DNA of 64,000 bases from Halomarina litorea. Its GTDB lineage: Archaea > Halobacteriota > Halobacteria > Halobacteriales > Haloarculaceae. Location: positions 30,506-94,505 of the forward strand of contig NZ_CP100452.1 in the NCBI RefSeq assembly GCF_024227715.1, written 5' to 3'. Within the stretch, counting starts at the first letter, position 1. Each line of letters starts with the position of its first letter. The notes beneath the pieces are model-generated. The model saw only the letters and a list, made by a program, of their open reading frames with translations, was not told where the DNA came from and did not search any database. Positions 50,338 to 57,703 of this stretch are shown here, one piece after another. A program made the translations under genes and the position numbers.

Positions 50338-52689
50338 TCACTCTGAGCCCTCGAACAGCGCCTCCAGCAGGTGGTGGTGGGCCTTCCGCAGGTGTTCGTG
50401 GAACGTCGACGGCGAGATGCCGATGACGGCGGCGATCTCCTCGGCGGTACTCGCCCGCGGCCACTCGTAGTAGCCGCCGAAGTACGCCGACTGGAGGACC
50501 GTCCGCTGGCGCTCCGTGAGCGACCCGAGCGCCGACGCCGTCACGACGCCCGAGAGCGAGGCCGTCGGGACGACGTGCTGTTTGCGGACCAACTGGACGT
50601 CGTCGTGGCGCGCGCGGTAGGTGTCGACCAGCGCGCGCACGTCCGTCCCGGCGGGCACCTCGACGACGATGCGGCTCTCGCCCGGGCGGGCGGTCACCGA
50701 CCGGATGCTCGCGCCGAGTTCGAGGAGCGTGTGGAGCTTCGAGGCCGTCACGACGAACTCGAAGAGGCCGCCGTTCTCGTGACCGCTGACGACCCGGTGG
50801 CGTTCGACGTTCGGCGACTCAGCCGCGAACGCGGACACCGCCTCGGGCGGCGCTCCCTCGACGGCGACGTACCGGATGAACCGCCCGTCGACCGTGGGGC
50901 CGGCCCAGACGAGTTCGCACTCGCAGTCCAGCGCGTCGCAGAGCTGGATGAAGAAGAGCTCCCGGTCCGTCGCGCGGAACTCCAGTTCGATGGTGGGCGC
51001 GTCGGGGACGAGCGTCATCGCGGCCGCCGTGACGGCGAACCCGACGAGTTCGCCGAGGGCGCGCACGCTCGCCAGTTCCTCCTCGCCGAACGCCGAGAGC
51101 CGGGGCGCACTCACGAGGAGCGCCCCGTAGACGACGCTCCCGTGGGCGACCGGCACCGCGGCGAGCGCGCGGCAGCCGGCGGCGACGGCCGGGCGCGCGC
51201 CGGGAGGGAGCGTCGGGTCGTCGCGGAGCCAGCGGGCCACCCAGTGCTCGCCGTCGTAGAGCCGTTCGACGACGGGCGTGCCGTCGCTCCCGTCGAGGGC
51301 GACGACCACGTCGAACAGGTCCGTCGACGTGCCCGCGCTCGCCCGCGGGGTGGCCGCGCCGTCGGCGGCCCGACCGAGGATGCACGCATCCGCGTACAGG
51401 TCGGAGGCGACGAGGCGATCACAGACCGACTGCTCGATGTCCGCGCGGGTGGGGGCGGCGACGACGGCCTGGACGATGTCCCGGACGAGCGCGTTCGCCC
51501 GACCGAGTCGGTCCAGCGACTCGCGGGTCCGGCGGACCTGTTCCTCGCGGCGGCACAGCAGGTCCTCCCGGCGGGCGGCGTCGAACGCGGAGACGAGCGT
51601 CGTCCCCGTCAGTTCCGCGAGGCGCAGCGTGAGGGCCGTCTCGTCCGGGACGGCGAGGGCGACGCTGAACACCCCGTAGTCGCCGAGGGGGACGTGGACC
51701 TGCCGGGCCCCGTCGCGGTGTTCGACGATCGTCTGCCTCGTGGCGTACGCCCGCCCGAGGGGCGTGGTGTCGTCCGCCGGCACCCGGTCGTCGGGCGCTC
51801 CGTCCCCGGTCGTCGCCACCACCGTCAGGTAGTCCGTCTCCTCGTCGTGGAGCCGAACGGTGTTCCGCTCGAACCCGAGGTGCCGGGCGGCGAAGCGCGA
51901 CCCGAGGCGGGCGACGGCGGTGGGCGTCCGCGCCCGGAGCAGTTCGCCGGTGAGGTCGTACAGCGCGACGAGGCGCCGTTCGGTCGTCGAGCGCTGGGAG
52001 ACGTCGTGGACGACGACGAGCAGGTGGGGGCGACCCCCGAGGTCGAGCGTCGTCCCCGTCACCTCCACGGGGACCGACCGGCCGTCGGCGTGCCGGGAGT
52101 GGAGTTCGCCCGTCCAGCCGGCACCCTCCTCGGAGACCGACCGGACGAACGCCCGGAACGACTCGTCCTCCCCGGGGAAGAGCTGTGACGGGGCGCACGC
52201 GAGCAACGCCTCGCGCCCGTACCCGAAGAGGTCGCAGGCGCGGGGGTTGCACTCGCGGACGCGGTCGGCCTCGATGTCGACGACGAGGACGGCGTCGTTC
52301 CCGTACTCGAAGGTCCGCCGGAGGTAGGCGTACTCGGGGGGACGCTCGACGGGGATGACCACCGCGGTCAGCAGTCGCTCGCCCTCGTGGTCGACCGGCG
52401 CGGTGCGGAGCGCGACGGGCCTGGCCGAGCCGTCGGCACCGACCGCGTCGAGCGTCCGCATCCGTCTGTCGCCGGATTCGAGGGGCGTCGCACCGAGCGT
52501 GTCGGGGAAGAGGCGGTCGACGGCGGTTCCCACGAGCGCGCCGGGGTCGTATCCCAACACGGCGGCGGCCCGGTCGGTCCCGTCGACGACGACGCCGTCG
52601 GCGACGACGAGGACGCCCGCGACGGCGTCGGCCCCCACTGCTCGGACGAGGTCCTCGTCGATTATCGGCGGGTCTGCGTAAGTCGTCAT
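50338..52689 (-). CDS. PAS-PAS-GAF-GAF bacterio-opsin activator-type regulator
   Basis: This 783-residue one-component regulator has a first PAS-like domain (about 8-115, GVLVVADGVVVDGTDRAAAV), a second PAS domain (about 125-235, NPRACDLFGYGREALLACAP), two GAF domains (about 240-390 and 395-565), the bacterio-opsin activator domain (about 570-715) and a C-terminal HTH_10 (about 722-778): LGSLTERQRTVLQSAYFGGY, then EEIAAVIGISPSTFHEHL. It is a larger relative of the protein at 34129. A CGATACACTTAGG sequence about 65 bases upstream may be its promoter. Signal and targets are unknown. Confidence 0.87.
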   Translation of the reverse strand: MTTYADPPIIDEDLVRAVGADAVAGVLVVADGVVVDGTDRAAAVLGYDPGALVGTAVDRLFPDTLGATPLESGDRRMRTLDAVGADGSARPVALRTAPVDHEGERLLTAVVIPVERPPEYAYLRRTFEYGNDAVLVVDIEADRVRECNPRACDLFGYGREALLACAPSQLFPGEDESFRAFVRSVSEEGAGWTGELHSRHADGRSVPVEVTGTTLDLGGRPHLLVVVHDVSQRSTTERRLVALYDLTGELLRARTPTAVARLGSRFAARHLGFERNTVRLHDEETDYLTVVATTGDGAPDDRVPADDTTPLGRAYATRQTIVEHRDGARQVHVPLGDYGVFSVALAVPDETALTLRLAELTGTTLVSAFDAARREDLLCRREEQVRRTRESLDRLGRANALVRDIVQAVVAAPTRADIEQSVCDRLVASDLYADACILGRAADGAATPRASAGTSTDLFDVVVALDGSDGTPVVERLYDGEHWVARWLRDDPTLPPGARPAVAAGCRALAAVPVAHGSVVYGALLVSAPRLSAFGEEELASVRALGELVGFAVTAAAMTLVPDAPTIELEFRATDRELFFIQLCDALDCECELVWAGPTVDGRFIRYVAVEGAPPEAVSAFAAESPNVERHRVVSGHENGGLFEFVVTASKLHTLLELGASIRSVTARPGESRIVVEVPAGTDVRALVDTYRARHDDVQLVRKQHVVPTASLSGVVTASALGSLTERQRTVLQSAYFGGYYEWPRASTAEEIAAVIGISPSTFHEHLRKAHHHLLEALFEGSE

Positions 52690-52906
52690 CGGGAGTCACC
52701 AGCGCCCCGGGGCGCGACAGCACTGTGTTTCCGAAGGGACGACAGCCACCTAAGTGTATCGTGAACATCATTCACGGCGTGAGTCACACCCCGCCCGGAG
52801 AGTCCGTGCCGGCGAGGGGGTGGAGGACGGTGTGCGTCGCCGGGGACGCCCGCGGGGCGAGGCTCCGTCGGACGGGAACCGGTCGGTAACCCCCCATAGA
52901 ACCCTT

Positions 52907-54394
52907 ATGCGGGCGCGCCGCCTTCCAGAGCACGTGAACCCGACCCTCGCGCTGAGCCTCGCCCTCGTCGTGGTGCTCGCGGCCTGTGCCGCACCCGTCG
53001 AACCGGGCGATGGAATCGGACAGGACGGCACGACAGTACCGGACGGGCCGGTGACGGCGACGTCGGCCGACCCGGACGCGACGAACGGGTCGGAGACGCC
53101 CGGACGGGACAACGAGTCGGCGTTCGACCCGCTGGGCTGGGAGAACGGCTACTGGTACAACGCCAGCATCGACGTCGACCAGTCGGACGGCCTCTCGGCA
53201 GCGGAACTCGACGCCTACGTCTCGCGGGCGATGGCGCGCATCGAACTGCTCCGGGGGCTGGAGTTCCTCGAACCGGTCGGCGTCCGCGTCGTCAGCCGCG
53301 AGAACCACCGCCGGACCGTCGCAGAGTGGACGAACGTGACCGAGGCCGAACGCGTCTGGAACGACCAGGTGTGGGAGGCGCTGTTCGTCGTCGGCGAGGA
53401 CCGCGACGTGACCGAGGAGTTCGCCGTCCTCTTCGGGTCGAACGTCTTCGGCTATTACGACCCCGAGACCGGCGACCTGGTCGTCGTCACCTCCGACGCG
53501 AACCCCGCCATCCCGACGGGCACGCTGGTCCACGAACTCGTCCACGCCCTGCAGGACCAGCACTTCGACCTCGAACGCGCCGACCTGCAGGGGGCGACAC
53601 AGGACCAGCAACTCGCCGTCGACGGCCTGCTGGAGGGAGAGGCGAACTACCTGATGTACCAGTACCTCGCGCGCTGTGGCCAGTGGGAGTGCGTCGGCAC
53701 GCAGGCGAGCGGGACGGCCGACGGCACCCGACCGAACGACGGGTTGCTGTACACCGTCCTCCAGCCGTACTCCGACGGTCCCGTCTTCGTCGACGCCCTC
53801 GTCCAGTTCGGTGGGTGGGAGGCGGTCGACGCCCGGTACGCCGCGCCGCCGGCCGCCACCGCCCAAATCATCGACCCGAGCGCGCCCGCGCCGGAGCCGG
53901 TCGGCTACACGGACACGGCCCGGAACGGGTGGGAGCGCTTCGACGCCGGGAAGAACGGGACCGACAGCGCGGGCGAGGCGTCCATCGCGGTCATGTTCTG
54001 GTACCAGGCGCGGGCCTACGGCGCCCCCGTGGTGGACGACCGGGCGCTGTTCGACGTGAGCGCGCGCTACGACCGCTACAACTACACGACCACCCCCTCC
54101 GACGGGTGGGCCGGCGACGTGGTCGTCCCCTACCGGAACCCGGCCGGCGGCGAGCACGGCTACGTCTGGCAGACCAAGTGGCACAGCGTCAGCGACGCCA
54201 TCGAGTTCCGCGACGCCTACCTGTCGGTGCTGGCGGAACACCGCGCCGTCCAGTTCGACGGGACGACGTGGGTAATCGAGGACGGCCCGTTCGCCGACGC
54301 CTTCCGCGTCGTCTGGGACGGGCGGACCGTCACCGTCGTCAACGGTCCGACGGTTGAGTCCCTCGACGACGTCCGCCCCGACCTCGCGCGGTGA
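52907..54394 (+). CDS. Hvo_1808-type surface lipoprotein with HExxH motif
   Basis: This 495-residue protein has a lipobox-type signal (ALVVVLAACAAP, about 14-25), so Cys near residue 22 is the likely lipidation site. The mature N-terminus is a Thr/Asp/Gly-rich linker. The globular part has WENGYWYNASIDVDQSDG and LVHELVHALQDQHFDLERAD (about 208-227), an HExxH sequence as in zinc metalloproteases; another ligand is not evident. It matches what I recall as the Hvo_1808 surface-protein family of haloarchaea. The start at 52907 is set by the signal peptide. Proteolytic activity is not proven. Confidence 0.8.
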   Translation: MRARRLPEHVNPTLALSLALVVVLAACAAPVEPGDGIGQDGTTVPDGPVTATSADPDATNGSETPGRDNESAFDPLGWENGYWYNASIDVDQSDGLSAAELDAYVSRAMARIELLRGLEFLEPVGVRVVSRENHRRTVAEWTNVTEAERVWNDQVWEALFVVGEDRDVTEEFAVLFGSNVFGYYDPETGDLVVVTSDANPAIPTGTLVHELVHALQDQHFDLERADLQGATQDQQLAVDGLLEGEANYLMYQYLARCGQWECVGTQASGTADGTRPNDGLLYTVLQPYSDGPVFVDALVQFGGWEAVDARYAAPPAATAQIIDPSAPAPEPVGYTDTARNGWERFDAGKNGTDSAGEASIAVMFWYQARAYGAPVVDDRALFDVSARYDRYNYTTTPSDGWAGDVVVPYRNPAGGEHGYVWQTKWHSVSDAIEFRDAYLSVLAEHRAVQFDGTTWVIEDGPFADAFRVVWDGRTVTVVNGPTVESLDDVRPDLAR

Positions 54395-54526
54395 CGACCC
54401 CACCCCGTCCGCGGGCGGTCCCTCCCCACCGGCGGACCGACCGTGCGGGTACCGACCGGTCCCCGCGTCGGGAGGTTACACGTCGGTTCGCGAGTGGTTA
54501 ACAGTCGAGACGGACTACTGTCAGGT

Positions 54527-55084
54527 ATGCGAGACGCCGATGGGTGCGTGGCGGTCGGCGGACGGGGGGCGGCGAGCGCGGGGCGGACGGACGAGGGGGA
54601 CCCGAGGCGGGCACTTCCCTCACCGCTCGACGTCGGCGTGGTGTACGACGACCCGGAGTGGCGCTTCGAGCGGTCGGTCGAGCGCTGGGAGGACGTCGCG
54701 GTGGGCGTGACGGTCCGGTTCAGCAAGGTCGTGACCGACGCCGACGTCCACGGCTTCGGCCTCGTGACCGGTGACACCAGCCGACTGCACTTCGACGAGA
54801 CGTACGCCGAGGGGACCCGCTTCGGCGGACGGGTCGTCCACGGTCTGCTCACCGCGGGCGTCGTCAGCGCCGCGCTGGCGCGCCTTCCCGGGACCGCGGT
54901 GTATCTCTCCCAGACCACGGAGTTCCTCGCGCCGGTCCGCGTCGACGACGAACTGACGGGCGTGTGCGAGGTGGTCGAGGCCCTCGGCGGGGACCGCTAT
55001 CGCCTCCGAACGGCCGTCCGAACCCAGCGCGGCGAACACGTCCTGCGGGGCGAGGCCGTCGTCCTCCTGGACCGACCGGCGTGA
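54527..55084 (+). CDS. MaoC family hydratase/dehydratase
   Basis: This 185-residue hot-dog fold protein has the hydratase motif in FGLVTGDTSRLHFDETYAEG (about 82-101), where Asp and His form the catalytic pair, followed by FGGRVVHGLLTAGVVSAAL (about 104-122) and TTEFLAPVRVDDELTG. It probably hydrates enoyl-CoA or a related thioester. The first 40 residues are acidic and not conserved. The ATG at 54527 follows a GGTTAACAG sequence by 20-30 bases. Its substrate is unknown. Confidence 0.82.
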   Translation: MRDADGCVAVGGRGAASAGRTDEGDPRRALPSPLDVGVVYDDPEWRFERSVERWEDVAVGVTVRFSKVVTDADVHGFGLVTGDTSRLHFDETYAEGTRFGGRVVHGLLTAGVVSAALARLPGTAVYLSQTTEFLAPVRVDDELTGVCEVVEALGGDRYRLRTAVRTQRGEHVLRGEAVVLLDRPA

Positions 55085-55184
55085 GCGGTCGTGTCGTCCG
55101 GGTAACCACATTACAGGCCGGTTCGAGAGCCGTTAATACCGTTCCCCGACGAGTTCTACCCGACGACCGCGCGTCGAGAGAGCC

Positions 55185-55622
55185 ATGACCATCTACAAGG
55201 GATGCCCGTACTGCACGGCGGTGTTCGCCATCGGGCCCGAGGAGGACGAACCGCTACGACGACACATCGCGCACACCCACACCGCGACACCGGACCTCGT
55301 GGTCGTGTCCGAGGGCGACCCGGACGGACACGGGGAGGTGGGCGCACTGCGCGTCCGCCTCGCCGCGGGCGACCGACCCACCCGCGACCTGACGCTCGCG
55401 TTGCTCGCCGGACAGGGCGTGACCGTCGAGTCGCTGGTCGAGTGGTTCGGTCTCCCCCCGGAGACGGTCCGTGAGCGAGTCGACGCCGTCAACCGGGCGA
55501 TGGCCGCGCGACACCGGCGGCCCGGCGGACACGGACGTCGCTCGGCGGGCGTGGACGACCGGGGCGACCGGCGCACGGCAGAACGAGCACAGCGACGACG
55601 AGAACCGACGGCCGAACAGTAG
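55185..55622 (+). CDS. putative zinc-binding DNA-associated protein
   Basis: This 145-residue protein starts with a zinc-finger-like site CPYC (about 7-10) followed by RRHIAHTHT (about 25-33), a Cys2His2-type arrangement. The middle (TRDLTLALLAGQGVTVESLVEWFGLPPETVRERV, in two parts at about 64-80 and 80-97) may form a helix-turn-helix. The C-terminal 40 residues are basic, Arg-rich and disordered. No family is recognised, but DNA or RNA binding is plausible. Confidence 0.62.
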   Translation: MTIYKGCPYCTAVFAIGPEEDEPLRRHIAHTHTATPDLVVVSEGDPDGHGEVGALRVRLAAGDRPTRDLTLALLAGQGVTVESLVEWFGLPPETVRERVDAVNRAMAARHRRPGGHGRRSAGVDDRGDRRTAERAQRRREPTAEQ

Positions 55623-56061
55623 GGCCGCCTCCCGCTCCGACGTGTGACCAACCCCTCTCGACCGCCGCGAGCGCGGAGCGGAACCCGCGGCGTGACCTGT
55701 CGGCGACGCGCCGGGCGCGTCGCGTCCGCCGTCCCGGGACCGCACCCGAGGACGGTCCTCCCCCGAGGACGATGCTGTGACCGAGGTGTCCGACCAGTCC
55801 CCCGACCACCGCGGCGGGCCGTCTCTCGGACCGCGCCCCGGTCGTCGCGTGGACACCGGAGGTAGGTACGGCCATCCCGGGCATAACTGCGGGCCGCAGA
55901 TGTTGGGTCGGTGGGCGGTCCTGACGGGGCGTCGTCCGAACGCGGTGTCAGGACCGCGCCGGCCACGGCCACCCGAACCGCCGGGGACCGACAGAACCGA
56001 TTTATCCGGGGAGGGCGTACACTCACGGTGCGAACGGAACGCACGATGGAGAGGTGACGAG
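55623..56061. other. intergenic region without a convincing gene
   Basis: These 439 bases contain only basic or Pro-rich open frames. A few G/C runs and a GATTTATCC sequence near 56000, about 55 bases before the next start, may hold the promoter of the following gene. Nothing else is seen. Confidence 0.4.
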
Positions 56062-56520
56062 ATGGGACACGACCGGGGGCGGCGGCGTATCGAACTGTTC
56101 ACGCGAGCGTCCACGACCGAGACCCGACGCCAGCAGTCGGCGGTCGTCGAACGACTCCGACTGCTGGAGGACGAGGGCGTCATCGACGGCTTCGTCCACC
56201 GCGTCTGGAACGCCGAGCTCTGCCCCCGGTCGGCCGCCGACCGAACGCCGTGGTGCGACGTGGCGATGCGGAAATACGCCGAGTTCGCGGCGTGGTGCGA
56301 GCGCCGGGAGCGGACCCTTCGACCCTTCTTCGACGAGCGGTCGGTGCACTCGACCATCACCGGCGAGCGAGCCGAAGTCGTCGTCTTCCCCGTCACCTGC
56401 GTCGCGGTGTACGACGGCGACGAACTGCTCGACGTCGCCCCCTCGCGGAACGCAAAGCGGGTCTACACGGTCGAGGCGTGTCTCGCCGCCCTCGAACGAG
56501 CGCCCGAACTCCGAACCTGA
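56062..56520 (+). CDS. helix-turn-helix-type haloarchaeal protein
   Basis: This 152-residue protein begins with a short amphipathic helix RRQQSAVVERLRLLEDEGVI (about 22-41), which together with the next segment resembles a helix-turn-helix or dimer helix. The remainder has W and C residues (TPWCDVAMRKYAEFAAWCER, about 63-82) and a beta-rich end with AEVVVFPVTCVAVYDGDELL. It resembles short haloarchaeal regulator-like proteins encoded near HTH genes, but I cannot give a family. The ATG at 56062 is the best start. It is convergent with DFEARR copy 3. Confidence 0.62.
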   Translation: MGHDRGRRRIELFTRASTTETRRQQSAVVERLRLLEDEGVIDGFVHRVWNAELCPRSAADRTPWCDVAMRKYAEFAAWCERRERTLRPFFDERSVHSTITGERAEVVVFPVTCVAVYDGDELLDVAPSRNAKRVYTVEACLAALERAPELRT

Positions 56521-56532
56521 CCCGGGGCAGTG

Positions 56533-56556
56533 CTTTACAACCGTACGACTGTAAAG
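56533..56556. terminator. 24-bp dyad between convergent genes
   Basis: CTTTACA (56533-56539) and TGTAAAG (56550-56556) are perfect complements around a centre that holds the palindrome CGTACG (56542-56547) on the same axis. It lies just after the stop of the HTH-type gene and before the convergent DFEARR gene, so a bidirectional terminator or an operator is possible. Confidence 0.35.
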
Positions 56557-56758
56557 TAACGGAGTCACCGGGAGGATACCTGCCGGTGGTTGGTGACGGC
56601 GGGTCGACCCGTGAACGGGCGCGTCGCCGTCGCTGATCGGGAAGCCGGCGAGAAAAAACGCGTCTCGAACGTCGTGGAGACACCGACGGTCCACGGACAC
56701 GCGTCACGGTGGGCCGGTTCGGGACCAGCGGGCCGTCCCGGGCGATACCGGGTCGAAC

Positions 56759-57346
56759 TCAGAGGCGGCGGGCCTCGAAGTCGTTGCCGGACTCCCACTC
56801 GAGCATGACGTCCTCGTCGCGGTACTCGAGTTCGGTGCCGTCGTACTCGAGGGTGACGTCGCCGGTGATGTCGAGTTCGTCGTTCACGTCGTCCCACTCG
56901 AGCTGGATGGCGTCGCCCTTGTACTCCAGTTCGTTGGAGTCGTCCTCGAAGGAGTCAGCGGCGCCCTCGGCCTCGAGTTCGACGTCGCCGTCGCTCCCTT
57001 CTAGGTCGATCATTTCGCCGCCGACCTCCATCGAGACCTCCAGGTCCGTGCCCGCGTTGTCGGACTCGAAGTCGAGGCGGACATCGCCGCTGTTGACCGA
57101 GAGTTCGACGTCCGCGTCGTTGTTGTTCGTCTCGAACGTCAGGTCGAGGTAGTCGAACTCGATGTTGCCGTTCTCGTCGCGCTCGTAGTCGAGGCGGTCG
57201 TCACTGCTACCCGTTTGGGCGGGCGCGTCGGGCCCGGCGAGGGCCGTCTGTCCCGGAGCCGTGGCGAGCGTGCCACCGACCCCGAGCGAGAGGGCGGCCA
57301 GCGAGACGCCGGCTGCCTTGATGTACTGTCGCTTAGAGATGTTCAT
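56759..57346 (-). CDS. exported acidic repeat protein, DFEARR family, copy 3
   Basis: This 195-residue protein is the shortest copy. The signal is again SKRQYIKAAG followed by VSLAALSLGVGG, and cleavage could follow TALA. The mature part starts at DRLDYERDENGNIEFDYLD and keeps FEDDSNELEYKGDAIQLEW (about 133-151) and DELDITGDVTLEYDGTELEY in order; it ends in DFEARRL. The repeated acidic strands (VELSVNSGDVRLDFESDN) match copy 1 more than copy 2, while the first 20 codons and promoter match copy 2 almost exactly. It may have arisen by duplication with later exchange. Function unknown. Confidence 0.75.
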   Translation of the reverse strand: MNISKRQYIKAAGVSLAALSLGVGGTLATAPGQTALAGPDAPAQTGSSDDRLDYERDENGNIEFDYLDLTFETNNNDADVELSVNSGDVRLDFESDNAGTDLEVSMEVGGEMIDLEGSDGDVELEAEGAADSFEDDSNELEYKGDAIQLEWDDVNDELDITGDVTLEYDGTELEYRDEDVMLEWESGNDFEARRL

Positions 57347-57424
57347 GGGGTTGGTTGTACCTCCACGCTGAACGAGGGAGGGTGACGGAATAAGTATCTG
57401 TGAACCGTAACGTAATGCCCTTCC
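57286..57424 (-). repeat. 139-bp repeat: promoter plus signal peptide, copy B
   Basis: This block matches 48501-48639 with one difference, at 57383. It spans the first 20 codons of DFEARR copy 3 and 78 bases upstream, with the same ATACTTATTC TATA box and GGAGGT sequence. Confidence 0.85.
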
Positions 57425-57703
57425 CCCCGACGCCCCCCGTTTCAGTGAGGTGAGCGCGTCACCCTCAAGTAGGGTGGTTTCGTCGGTCACAGCCCTGGAC
57501 CCCTGAGAGAGGCGGTTCGTCTGTCAGCGTTCATGTACGACGGTGCGTGTTCGGGCGCACACGCGAGGGGCGGCCGGTCGAGGGACGTCGTCGGGGCGGA
57601 CTCGCCGGAGGGCCGGGCGGTGACCCGGACGCCGACAGCGATGAGTGACCGTCACGGAGGGACAGAAAGGTGATAACCGGACGTGAGCCACTCTACATGA
57701 CTG
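57425..57703. other. spacer between DFEARR copy 3 and tatC
   Basis: No gene is seen. GGTGATAACCGG near 57670-57681 lies 22 nt before the tatC ATG and may contain its TATA element. The rest is GC-rich without clear structure. Confidence 0.4.
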
